A DNA stretch of 17,767 bases from SIG607 sp045648445 (GTDB lineage: Bacteria; Bacillota; Clostridia; Oscillospirales; Acutalibacteraceae), in assembly GCA_045648445.1 (NCBI GenBank), contig JAZRNY010000024.1:1-17767 (forward strand). The letters run 5' to 3'. The position numbers were made by a program, and so were the translations under genes. Below the pieces are notes generated by a model, which saw only the letters and a list, made by a program, of their open reading frames with translations, had not been told where the DNA came from and did no database searches. Positions within the stretch are counted from its first letter, which is position 1, and each line of letters starts with the position of its first letter. This document shows positions 1-7,688 of the stretch, one piece after another.

Positions 1-163
1 ACTCAATATTTTCGTTTTAAGGTGCTTCGCAGTTTCGTAAGAACTAAAAATTTACTGTATTTAAGCCATAAAACGCAGAAAGGCTGTCGCCTTTCGAGGC
101 TTTTGACAACAATACAGGGAATTTTGTTCGAGAAACAAATATTTCCCTACGAGGCGTGGGCGT
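1..163. other. structured non-coding stretch downstream of the EamA gene
   Basis: No convincing gene is seen here; the only sizeable open frame lacks a ribosome binding site and runs antisense into the EamA gene. Two hairpins are visible. One has a 7-bp stem, GAAAGGC (78-84) with GCCTTTC (89-95), around a TGTC loop. The other pairs AGGGAA (116-121) with TTCCCT (143-148) outside and TTTGTT (123-128) with AACAAA (134-139) inside. Neither is followed by a strong T-run on the minus strand, so they are poor classical terminators. They could be the RNA 3' end of the EamA transcript or part of a dispersed repeat; one window cannot decide. Confidence 0.5.
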
Positions 164-1057
164 TTAAGCCTGATGCTTTTTTTCATTTCTTATATCAAAT
201 ACTACTATTAAAATACTTGCCGCGATTACTAAAACACAACCTATAATAGAAGGTACGTTTGGTAAAACTTGGGATATTATAAGCGCGTCAATTAACACTC
301 CCGTAATTGGTTCAAAAGTACTAAGGATAGATGACTGCTGACTGCCTATTAAAACTGCGCCTTGCTGGAAAAGGACAACGGCGCCTACGTTTACCGCCAA
401 AGCGAAAAATGCAGAAAGCAACCAACCGGAAGTGGACTCCGGCAAAGCAAGTTTATTAAGGGATAAACATACGATAAGCAAAACTATACTGCTTGTTACC
501 GATATATAAAAACTAAATAGAAAACCCGAAAGTTCTTTATGTTTAAAACGTGAAAGTAAAATTATATATATAGCGTACATAACGCCTGAAAGCAGCGCTA
601 AAAGTGCGCCCTCTAAATTAAGAGGGTCTTTGGGGTTGTAAAAAAGGCATATACCTACAATACATAAAGAAACGCTGAATAGGTTTTCTATTTTTAGTTT
701 ACGGTTAATTATTATGTTAATAACAAGTACTACGGCAGGATAAACAAAGTGTAAAACCGTTGCTATTCCCGAAGGTATGTAGTTATATGATGCAAAAAGC
801 ATAAGCGGGGTAAAACAACAACCGGCAAGACCTATTACCGCTATAGATGGTAAAGCCTTTACAGGAACCTTTAAAGTCCTTTTGGTGGCTAAAGCCATAA
901 TTGCAAGCATTGGCATTGAAAGCAAATTGCGTAAAAAAACAAGACTTAAAGAATTAACACCGTCAGCATAAATATGTATAGCCATAAGTGGCATACAGCC
1001 GAATATTATCGCGCTGAGTATTACAAAAATATAACCTTTTATTTTTAATGAATTCAT
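164..1057 (-). CDS. EamA/DMT-superfamily transporter
   Basis: This 297-residue protein is almost entirely hydrophobic, with about ten predicted membrane helices in two repeats. It starts with a short basic leader (MNSLKIKG) and ends with a charged tail (RNEKKHQA). The repeat pattern and length fit the EamA (DUF6) family of the drug/metabolite transporter superfamily, inner-membrane carriers that mostly export or exchange small metabolites. The substrate cannot be read from sequence. The gene is divergent from the TRAP transporter and has its own consensus promoter at 1090-1118. The ATG at 1057 sits after an AGAGG with rather long spacing (about 11 bases). A second EamA gene lies at 13168-14064; the two look like family members rather than recent duplicates. 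Confidence 0.9.
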   Translation of the reverse strand: MNSLKIKGYIFVILSAIIFGCMPLMAIHIYADGVNSLSLVFLRNLLSMPMLAIMALATKRTLKVPVKALPSIAVIGLAGCCFTPLMLFASYNYIPSGIATVLHFVYPAVVLVINIIINRKLKIENLFSVSLCIVGICLFYNPKDPLNLEGALLALLSGVMYAIYIILLSRFKHKELSGFLFSFYISVTSSIVLLIVCLSLNKLALPESTSGWLLSAFFALAVNVGAVVLFQQGAVLIGSQQSSILSTFEPITGVLIDALIISQVLPNVPSIIGCVLVIAASILIVVFDIRNEKKHQA

Positions 1058-1089
1058 TATTAATAAGCCTCTTCAAATAAATATATTAA

Positions 1090-1118
1090 ATTATACATTA
1101 GAGGGCAGAGTTTGTCAA
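1090..1118 (-). promoter_or_regulatory. sigma-A promoter for the EamA gene
   Basis: Read on the minus strand, a perfect TTGACA (1118-1113) is followed after 17 bases by a perfect TATAAT (1095-1090). Transcription would start about 35 bases before the ATG at 1057. It is the best consensus promoter in the window and is back to back with the TRAP promoter. Confidence 0.85.
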
Positions 1119-1142
1119 ACTAATTGGTGCATATATTTTTTC

Positions 1143-1171
1143 TTGCAAAATATTCCTGTTTATAGTATAAT
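1143..1171 (+). promoter_or_regulatory. sigma-A promoter for the TAXI-TRAP operon
   Basis: TTGCAA (1143-1148) and a perfect TATAAT (1166-1171) are separated by 17 bases, about 30 bases before the start codon at 1203. A strong GGAGG ribosome binding site (1190-1194) follows. The -35 boxes of this and the divergent promoter lie about 25 bases apart, leaving room for one shared regulator site. Confidence 0.8.
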
Positions 1172-1202
1172 AAGTGTAAATAATTTTTTGGAGGAAATAA
1201 TA

Positions 1203-2162
1203 ATGAAAAAGTTAATTGCCCTATTACTTACATTAGTTCTAGTATTCTCACTTGCTGCTTGTGGTGGCAGTGGTAGTACAATGATGACCATGGGTACAGG
1301 CGGTACTGCAGGTACTTACTATGGTTACGGCGGTATTTTAGGTAATCAAATTAAAACCTCTACCGGTATAACCGTAAACGTAGTTTCTACCGATGGTAGT
1401 AAAGCAAACATCCTTGGTATCGACGTTGGTAACTATCAACTTGGTACCGTTCAGTCTGACGTTATGGCTTATGCATGGGAAGGTTCCCGTTCCTTTGAAA
1501 AAGAAGGCAAAATCGAATCCTTCCGTGTAATCGGCGGTCTTTATGCTGAAGCAGTTCAACTTGTTACTATGGACCCTGCAATTAAATCTGTTGCTGACCT
1601 TCGCGGTAAAAAGGTATCTATAGGCGCTGCAGGTTCCGGTGTTTACTTCAATGCCGTTGATATTCTTGCTGCTGCAGGTATGACCGAAAATGATATCATT
1701 CCTCAGTACCAGTCTTTTGCTGATTCTGCCGACGCTTTAAAGGATGGCAAAATCGACGCCGCATTTATCGTTGCAGGCGCTCCCACTCCCGCTATTCAGG
1801 AACTTTGCACATCTGCTTCCGCTTATCTCGTTCCTATTGACGGCGATATTGCTAAAAAGCTTATGGAGGGTTCTTCCTTCTATACCGAATATAAGATTCC
1901 CGCTGAAACCTATAAGGGACAGACCACTGACGTTACTACCGTAACCGTTAAGGCTACTCTTATCGTAAGCGCAAATGCGAGTGAAGACGACGTTTATAAC
2001 ATCACAAAGGCAATCTTTGATAACGTTGATGCTATCACCGCTGCTCACGCAAAGGGCGCAGAACTTTCCCTTGAAAATGCAACAAGCGGTATGGCTGCTC
2101 CTTTCCACGCAGGTGCTGCTAAATACTTTAAAGAAAAAGGAATTACTGTTGAAACAAAATAA
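1203..2162 (+). CDS. TAXI family TRAP transporter solute-binding lipoprotein
   Basis: This 319-residue extracytoplasmic binding protein starts with a lipoprotein signal (MKKLIALLL, then lipobox LAAC), so Cys20 should be lipidated and anchor it outside the membrane. The mature part begins MGTGGTAGTYYGYGG, the typical opening of the TAXI (TRAP-associated extracytoplasmic immunogenic) family, and later carries VADLRGKKVSIGAAGSG, the usual ligand-site region. The start at 1203 was chosen over an in-frame ATG at 1143 because GGAGG lies eight bases before it and the signal peptide begins there. TAXI proteins characterised so far bind dicarboxylates or amino-acid-like acids; the ligand here is unknown. 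It is followed by its permease, after a 77-base gap containing a stable hairpin. Confidence 0.95.
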   Translation: MKKLIALLLTLVLVFSLAACGGSGSTMMTMGTGGTAGTYYGYGGILGNQIKTSTGITVNVVSTDGSKANILGIDVGNYQLGTVQSDVMAYAWEGSRSFEKEGKIESFRVIGGLYAEAVQLVTMDPAIKSVADLRGKKVSIGAAGSGVYFNAVDILAAAGMTENDIIPQYQSFADSADALKDGKIDAAFIVAGAPTPAIQELCTSASAYLVPIDGDIAKKLMEGSSFYTEYKIPAETYKGQTTDVTTVTVKATLIVSANASEDDVYNITKAIFDNVDAITAAHAKGAELSLENATSGMAAPFHAGAAKYFKEKGITVETK

Positions 2163-2185
2163 TTAAATATTCTTGTTTTTCAACG

Positions 2186-2215
2186 TTTGGTTGCAGTGAA
2201 ATATCTGCAACCAAA
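2186..2215 (+). promoter_or_regulatory. intercistronic hairpin between TRAP genes
   Basis: TTTGGTTGCAG (2186-2196) pairs perfectly with CTGCAACCAAA (2205-2215) around an 8-base loop. Only a weak T-rich run follows (TTCTTGTTTT). It probably acts as a partial terminator or a 3' stabiliser so that the binding protein is made in excess over the permease, as is common in binding-protein operons. Confidence 0.65.
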
Positions 2216-2239
2216 TTCTTGTTTTATTTGGAGGAAACT

Positions 2240-4183
2240 ATGGCACTGTTTAAGAAGAAAACCGTACCCGTAACCGATGGTCCGGTTGATTTTGACGATG
2301 TTATGAAGAAGTTTGACAGGGAATCAAACACAAGGGTTTGGGAAGGCGCACCAAAATGGATTGTAAGTTCTTTTTTAGCGTTGTTTTCTATATTTTGCAT
2401 TTATGTAACCTTGTTTGCAACCTGGCTTGATGAGGTAAGACTCACCTCCTTTATGGCATTTATTATTTTTATCGGTTTTCTTGTTTTCCCTGCAAAAAAG
2501 GGAAAACAAAAGGTTAATTTTATGCCTTGGTATGACGTTGTGATAATGTTGCTCGGTACGTCTGCTTTCCTTTATTTTTGCATTAACGCTACCGAAATTG
2601 TTGCCAGATATAAAATTAATGATATTGAAGTAGTTATCGGTATAGTGGGTATTTTATGTCTTGCAGAACTTTGCAGACGAAGCGTAGGACTTCCTATTTT
2701 AATAGTTGCTGCTGCACTACTTTGTTATGCGCTTATTTGGGGCTCAACAAACCCTGATATGTTTGCCCGTGTTACCGAAAACGTACGTGTTCTTTTTTAT
2801 TCAAAAGAGGGTATTTTATCTACTCCCGTTAACGTATGTTCAAAATATATTGCGCTGTTTATAATTTTTGGCGCATTTCTTGAAAGAACCGGAATTGCCG
2901 ACTTCTTTATTAAAATCTCTAACGCACTTGTTGGCAGATTTTCCGGCGGTCCTGCAAAGGTTGCAGTTGTCGCTTCTGCTCTTGAAGGTATGGTATCGGG
3001 TTCATCGGTAGCCAATACCGTAGGTTCGGGTGCTGTTACAATTCCGCTTATGAAGCGTACCGGTTATAAACCCGAATTTGCCGCTGCAGCCGAAGCATCT
3101 GCTTCTACGGGCGGACAAATAATGCCTCCTATTATGGGCGCTGCAGCGTTCCTTATGGCAGAAACAGTTGGTGTTCCTTATTCAAATATAGTTGTACGCG
3201 CAATTCTTCCTGCGGTTCTTTATTTTGCAGGTGTATTTATTACCGTTCATCTTGAGGCAAAAAAAGAAGGTCTTAGAGGTCTTACAAAAGAGGAACTACC
3301 AAGAATTAAACCTCTTTTAAAGCAACTTTATTTGCTTTTACCTTTAATTCTTCTTATTTATCTTGTTGCTACAAGTAAGCGTTCTATTGCTTACGCTGCT
3401 GCTATTGCAATAGTTGTTGCTATAGTTGTCAGTATGTTTAAAAAGGAAACAAGAATGACACCAAAACGTCTTTTAGAGGCTCTTGCTGCAGGTGGACAGG
3501 GTATGATTACCGTTGCCGCCGCTTGCGGTGTTGCAGGTATTATTTCAGGTGTTATCGGTTCTACCGGTCTTGCGTATATGCTCTTTAATGGTATAGTTAC
3601 CCTTGCAGGTGGAAAGGTTATAATTGCGCTTTTCCTTACTATGCTTTGTTGTATAGTACTTGGTATGGGCGTTCCTACCACTGCGAATTATTGTATTATG
3701 GCTGCAACCTGCGCTCCTATTTTGGTGCAGATGGGCGTTCCAATGATTGCCGCTCACTTCTTTGTGTTCTATTTCGGTATTGTTGCCGACCTTACTCCTC
3801 CGGTAGCATTGGCTGCTTATGCAGGCGCCGCTATTGCGGGGGCTAACCCAATGAAGACTGCATTTACTTCAACAAAACTTGCTATTGGCGCCTTTATAGT
3901 TCCTTATGTATTTGCGCTAAGTCCGGCAATGTTGTTTATTGATACAACCATTTGGGAGGTTGTACTGATTTGTATTACTTCTCTTGTGGGAATGTTTGCC
4001 GTATCGGCATCTCTTGAAGGTTTCTTTAAACGTAAAATGTTATGGTTTGAAAGAATACTTAGCGCGGCAGGTGGTTTGCTTTTAATCTATCCGGGCTTAG
4101 TTACCGATAGTATAGGATTTGTTTTTGTGGCTATTATAATTGTTCTTCAGTTTATTATAAAACCCAAAAAACTTATAGCATAA
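2240..4183 (+). CDS. TAXI-type TRAP transporter fused permease (DctQM fusion)
   Basis: This 647-residue polytopic membrane protein is a single-chain TRAP permease: a DctQ-like four-helix part within roughly the first 180 residues, then a DctM-like part of about twelve helices. Family marks are GMVSGSSVANTVGSGAV near residue 250, STGGQIMPPIMGAAAF near 290 and LGMGVPTTANY near 475. It would drive ion-gradient-coupled uptake of the solute delivered by the preceding lipoprotein. The length is typical of the 4TM/12TM fusion family paired with TAXI proteins. The start at 2240 was chosen because TTGGAGGAAACT precedes it directly; an upstream in-frame ATG at 2219 would place that site inside the gene. 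A strong terminator follows. Confidence 0.95.
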   Translation: MALFKKKTVPVTDGPVDFDDVMKKFDRESNTRVWEGAPKWIVSSFLALFSIFCIYVTLFATWLDEVRLTSFMAFIIFIGFLVFPAKKGKQKVNFMPWYDVVIMLLGTSAFLYFCINATEIVARYKINDIEVVIGIVGILCLAELCRRSVGLPILIVAAALLCYALIWGSTNPDMFARVTENVRVLFYSKEGILSTPVNVCSKYIALFIIFGAFLERTGIADFFIKISNALVGRFSGGPAKVAVVASALEGMVSGSSVANTVGSGAVTIPLMKRTGYKPEFAAAAEASASTGGQIMPPIMGAAAFLMAETVGVPYSNIVVRAILPAVLYFAGVFITVHLEAKKEGLRGLTKEELPRIKPLLKQLYLLLPLILLIYLVATSKRSIAYAAAIAIVVAIVVSMFKKETRMTPKRLLEALAAGGQGMITVAAACGVAGIISGVIGSTGLAYMLFNGIVTLAGGKVIIALFLTMLCCIVLGMGVPTTANYCIMAATCAPILVQMGVPMIAAHFFVFYFGIVADLTPPVALAAYAGAAIAGANPMKTAFTSTKLAIGAFIVPYVFALSPAMLFIDTTIWEVVLICITSLVGMFAVSASLEGFFKRKMLWFERILSAAGGLLLIYPGLVTDSIGFVFVAIIIVLQFIIKPKKLIA

Positions 4184-4188
4184 TATTC

Positions 4189-4236
4189 AAAATCAGCAAT
4201 TTGCATTTGCGCAAACTGCTGATTTTTTATTTTTGC
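4189..4236 (+). terminator. rho-independent terminator of the TRAP operon
   Basis: AAAATCAGCA (4189-4198) pairs with TGCTGATTTT (4217-4226), continuing after one mismatch into TTTGC/GCAAA around a 6-base loop. A T-rich run (TTTTTTATTTTT) completes the signal, ending the TRAP transcript before the regulator promoter. Confidence 0.9.
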
Positions 4237-4276
4237 AAATATTTTGTCACATTTTATCGTATTTTTAGATATATTT

Positions 4277-4297
4277 TTGATATTTATAAAATATCAA
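4277..4297. promoter_or_regulatory. inverted repeat upstream of the regulator gene
   Basis: TTGATATTT (4277-4285) and AAATATCAA (4289-4297) form a perfect 9-bp inverted repeat around ATA. It lies about 37 bases upstream of the -35 box at 4334, where an activator or autoregulator could bind. The bases are mostly A and T, so chance is possible. Confidence 0.35.
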
Positions 4298-4333
4298 GGA
4301 ATAAAAACAGTGGAAAAAAGTTTATTTATTTCC

Positions 4334-4362
4334 TTGTTAATTTTTAACCTTTGTGTTAAAAT
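4334..4362 (+). promoter_or_regulatory. promoter of the regulator-DUF5107 unit
   Basis: TTGTTA (4334-4339) and TAAAAT (4357-4362) are spaced by exactly 17 bases, about 42 bases before the ATG at 4404, which has a strong GGAGG site. Confidence 0.65.
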
Positions 4363-4403
4363 TAAAATGTATTTAAGTGTGTTTTTTCTATGGAGGAAAA
4401 GGT

Positions 4404-5510
4404 ATGCAAAAAAACGAAGTTTGCGTTACTGTTCAGCCCAGTGAAAAAGATTTTTTCTGGATAAACAACATACTCAACGGTATGCTTAAAATGGCTACCC
4501 GTCAAGAGTGTGTGTTAAAATATATCAATGAATCCGATTTAAATAAAACCGATAATGGCTCACCGGTCCTTATAGTAGGTTATACTTACCGTTGGGTTAA
4601 AAATATGGCAGAGGCTGTTATTAAAAACGGCGGAAAGCCGATTGTTGTCGGCGCTTGTTTGCATCCTGATTTAAAGGAAAATTGTAACGGCGTTGATTTT
4701 GAAATTACCGAAATTGTTCGTGACGTTATATTTTATCTTGAACAGGCAGGGTGTAAAAGAATTGCGCTGCTTGGCGTTAACAGAAGTTCAATTGCCGACA
4801 GGGAAAAGGAAAAAACTATTCTTTCACTGAATAAGGATAACTGTGATATATTTGTTTGTGAAAAATCACTTTCTCTTTGCGTTGAAGAATTTATTGAAAG
4901 TTATAAGAAAAATCATTATAACGGTGTTCTTTGTGTAAATGATACGGTGGCAATATTTCTTATAAATAAATTGCGTACTGTAGGCATACGCGTCCCAGAA
5001 GACATTATGGTAGTTGGTATTGGTAATTCAAACCTTGGACAGCGACACGATATACCTATTACTTCGGTTAATTTTGACTATACCGAAATGGGAAAACAGG
5101 CAATAAGGGTATGGCGATTTGTTCGAAAAAATAACGTATCCGCAAGACTGACGTTATCTCTGCCTTGCGAACTTATTATCAGAGGTTCAACCGCTAATTT
5201 TAATTTGCTGAATTCTGCCCCCGAACCTGATTATGACTTTGGTGATGGTAACGAGGCATATTATTATGACCCTGACGTTCAAAGTATAATACGTATTGAG
5301 GCGTTTTTGGAAAATTGTGACGATATAGACAGAGATATACTTTACTGTCTTACCGAAAATCTTACTTATACCGAAATGGCTGAAAAACTTAAGCTTACTG
5401 ATAGAGCCATTAAATATAGGGTTGCAAAAATGATAAAAAATTTTGGAGCAGGTAAGAGAGAAGATTTATCTGATATAATGAAATCTCTACTTAATTCAGA
5501 ATTTAAATAA
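4404..5510 (+). CDS. transcriptional regulator: LacI-like sensor with C-terminal LuxR-like HTH
   Basis: This 368-residue protein has a periplasmic-binding-protein-like sensor resembling LacI/GalR in about residues 55-262, with the marks KRIALLGVNR (118-127), NDTVAIFLINKLR (179-191), VPEDIMVVGIGNS (197-209) and DIPITSVNF (216-224). LacI proteins carry their DNA-binding domain at the N-terminus; none is seen here. Instead residues 308-360 form a GerE/LuxR-type helix-turn-helix (YTEMAEKLKLTDRAIKYRV). It probably senses a sugar or sugar phosphate and controls the DUF5107 gene 12 bases downstream and perhaps its own promoter. The start at 4404 follows TGGAGGAAAAGGT; the in-frame ATG at 4377 lies before that site. 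Residues 1-50 are of unknown role. The ligand is unknown. Confidence 0.88.
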   Translation: MQKNEVCVTVQPSEKDFFWINNILNGMLKMATRQECVLKYINESDLNKTDNGSPVLIVGYTYRWVKNMAEAVIKNGGKPIVVGACLHPDLKENCNGVDFEITEIVRDVIFYLEQAGCKRIALLGVNRSSIADREKEKTILSLNKDNCDIFVCEKSLSLCVEEFIESYKKNHYNGVLCVNDTVAIFLINKLRTVGIRVPEDIMVVGIGNSNLGQRHDIPITSVNFDYTEMGKQAIRVWRFVRKNNVSARLTLSLPCELIIRGSTANFNLLNSAPEPDYDFGDGNEAYYYDPDVQSIIRIEAFLENCDDIDRDILYCLTENLTYTEMAEKLKLTDRAIKYRVAKMIKNFGAGKREDLSDIMKSLLNSEFK

Positions 5511-5522
5511 AGGAGAAGTTTT

Positions 5523-7535
5523 ATGATTAGATTTGAAAAATACATTATCAGAAGCGCCAATTTAGGCGTGGAAAATCCATTGCCGGATATAAAAAACGTG
5601 TCTTATATCCATGCAGGGTTTGATGTTACCGAAAGAGTAACCGAAGAAGAAAGAGCAGGTCTTGGTAAAGGTAAAATTAATACTCTTCTTCCTTATACTA
5701 ACCAAGATAACTATGACAGAAACCGTAATGACAGAGCATTCAATGCGGCAATACTTGAAAACAAATACATAAAGGCCGTTTTTTTACCGGAACTCGGCGG
5801 ACGTTTGTGGTCACTTGAAGATAAAACAACCGGCAAAGAAATTCTTTATAAAAACTGCGTATATCAGCCTTGTAACCTTGCACTTCGTAACGCTTGGTTT
5901 TCTGGCGGTGTTGAATTTAACGTAGGTATAAAGGGTCATAATCCTTTAACCTGTTCTTCGCTTTTTGCTAAAAAACTTACTTATAAGGGCGGAGAAGAAG
6001 TTTTATGTATGTATGAATATGAGCGTATCAGAGAGGTTGTTTACTCTATAAACGCTTATCTTCCCGAAGACAGCAAAGTTCTTTATATAAAAAATAGAAT
6101 CGAAAATACCAGTGACGACGATAAATATATGTATTGGTGGTCCAACATTGCCGTTACCGAAGAAAAGGGTATCAGAGTTATTGTTCCTACCGATGAATCA
6201 TTCCTTTGTTTTTACGACGAAGGCAGATATCTTCTTGACAAAGTTACACTTCCTGAATGTATGGGATTTGAGGCTACTTATCCTGAAAATTCTCATCGTT
6301 GTTTTGACTTCTTCTATAAAATACCAAAAGCAGAAAACAAGTGGATAGCATCTGCAAATGCCGACGGAAGCGGACTTCTTCATTTTTCAACAAACGAATT
6401 TATAGGAAGAAAAATGTTCCTTTGGGGTCAGGCTAACGGTGGTAGAAACTGGAATAGTTGGCTTACCGAAGACGATCGTCCTTATATTGAAATTCAGGCA
6501 GGTCTTGCTCATACCCAACTTGAGCATATTCCTATGAAAGCAAAGGAAACTTGGCAGTTTATTGAAGCGTATACTCCTTTAAACTGTGCTCCTGAAGATT
6601 TGCATGGTGATTGGCACAAAGCACAAGATGCCGTTAAAGCACAACTTTCTACTCTTGTTGATACTTCCGATATTGATAAAGCAATGTACGGTTTGTTCCC
6701 CGAAGGCGAAATTGTTAAAGACGAACAACTTTGGTACGGTTCCGGATGGGGCGAAGTTGAAAACAAGATAAGAGAACTTACCGGCAAGGCTCCTATTAGT
6801 AATATTATTAGTAACTGGGAAAATACAGATAGCGATCAGGCTCCTTGGAAGTATCTTCTTGAAAACGGCGAATTCCCCGCATATAGTGTTGATACCCGTC
6901 CTCATTCCTATGTTTCTCACTCTTACTGGCGCGACCTTCTTATAAAGGCTACTAAAGGCAGTGCTGATCAGCGTTGGTACGCATATAACCAACTTGGTGT
7001 TCACTACTATATTGCTGAAGAAATTGACAATGCTGAAGAAGCCTTTAGAAAGTCTATTGAAGCAACACCTAATGCTTGGGCATACAGAAACCTTGGTATG
7101 CTTTTATATAAAGAGAAAAATCGCCTTGAAGACGGTATTCCTTATATGCTTAAATCAATCGAACTTTATAAGGATTTCAGAGGTCTTTACGTTGAAGTTG
7201 CTCAAATGCTTCAGGCAGCAGGCAGACATACCGAATGGCTCGAAATTTTCGAAAATATGAATAGTATTCTTAAGGAAGACGGAAGACTTAACCTACTTAA
7301 AATACTTTCTTTAATAAACATTGGCGAACTTGATAAGGCTGCTGCTATGCTAACACCTGATTTCAAGATGGCAGATATTAAAGAAGGTGAACTTTCAGTT
7401 TCTCAAATTTGGTTTGACCTTTATAAACTTATTATTAAGCGTGATATGGGCATTACCGATGAAGAAGAAGTTCAAAAGATTTTATTGGAAAAATATCCGT
7501 TACCTAAAACTCTTGACTTCCGTATGCACGGTTAA
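5523..7535 (+). CDS. DUF5107 and TPR domain protein
   Basis: This 670-residue cytoplasmic protein has no signal peptide or membrane helix. About residues 55-350 match the DUF5107 pattern: FLPELGGRLWSLEDKTTGKE (87-106) resembles the aldose-1-epimerase/galactose-mutarotase beta-sandwich opening, followed by WFSGGVEFNVGIKGHN, YWWSNIAVTEE and IEIQAGLAHTQLEHIPM. The C-terminal part, from about residue 480, has tetratricopeptide-like repeats (YNQLGVHYYIAEEIDNAEEA, AYRNLGMLLYKEKNRLEDG). Proteins of this architecture occur beside carbohydrate genes; I recall no assigned reaction. Its placement directly behind a sugar-type regulator suggests that it binds or modifies a carbohydrate in the cytoplasm. 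The start is set by AAGGAGA seven bases upstream. A strong terminator follows. Confidence 0.9.
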   Translation: MIRFEKYIIRSANLGVENPLPDIKNVSYIHAGFDVTERVTEEERAGLGKGKINTLLPYTNQDNYDRNRNDRAFNAAILENKYIKAVFLPELGGRLWSLEDKTTGKEILYKNCVYQPCNLALRNAWFSGGVEFNVGIKGHNPLTCSSLFAKKLTYKGGEEVLCMYEYERIREVVYSINAYLPEDSKVLYIKNRIENTSDDDKYMYWWSNIAVTEEKGIRVIVPTDESFLCFYDEGRYLLDKVTLPECMGFEATYPENSHRCFDFFYKIPKAENKWIASANADGSGLLHFSTNEFIGRKMFLWGQANGGRNWNSWLTEDDRPYIEIQAGLAHTQLEHIPMKAKETWQFIEAYTPLNCAPEDLHGDWHKAQDAVKAQLSTLVDTSDIDKAMYGLFPEGEIVKDEQLWYGSGWGEVENKIRELTGKAPISNIISNWENTDSDQAPWKYLLENGEFPAYSVDTRPHSYVSHSYWRDLLIKATKGSADQRWYAYNQLGVHYYIAEEIDNAEEAFRKSIEATPNAWAYRNLGMLLYKEKNRLEDGIPYMLKSIELYKDFRGLYVEVAQMLQAAGRHTEWLEIFENMNSILKEDGRLNLLKILSLINIGELDKAAAMLTPDFKMADIKEGELSVSQIWFDLYKLIIKRDMGITDEEEVQKILLEKYPLPKTLDFRMHG

Positions 7536-7541
7536 TAAAAC

Positions 7542-7580
7542 AAAGCCAAGTTGCTCTGCAACTTGGCTTTTGAGTTTTTT
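7542..7580 (+). terminator. rho-independent terminator after the DUF5107 gene
   Basis: AAAGCCAAGTTGC (7542-7554) pairs perfectly with GCAACTTGGCTTT (7558-7570) around a TCT loop, then TGAG and six T. The 13-bp stem should end the regulator-DUF5107 transcript, making ROK-SIS a separate unit. Confidence 0.9.
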
Positions 7581-7621
7581 GCTTACTTTTTACATTATTT
7601 TTGGGTTTTGGTTTAATGCTC

Positions 7622-7651
7622 TTGACTTATATATTATAAAAGGTTTAAAAT
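7622..7651 (+). promoter_or_regulatory. promoter of the ROK-SIS operon
   Basis: TTGACT (7622-7627) and TAAAAT (7646-7651) are separated by 18 bases, lying between the preceding terminator and the ATG at 7689. Both boxes match consensus at five of six positions. Confidence 0.65.
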
Positions 7652-7688
7652 AAGCGTAAGGACTTAGAAAAGATGGTGTGAATATATA

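Noticed and set aside
22..246. 74-codon open frame on the plus strand
   Set aside because: It has no ribosome binding site, covers the hairpins and runs antisense into the end of the EamA gene.
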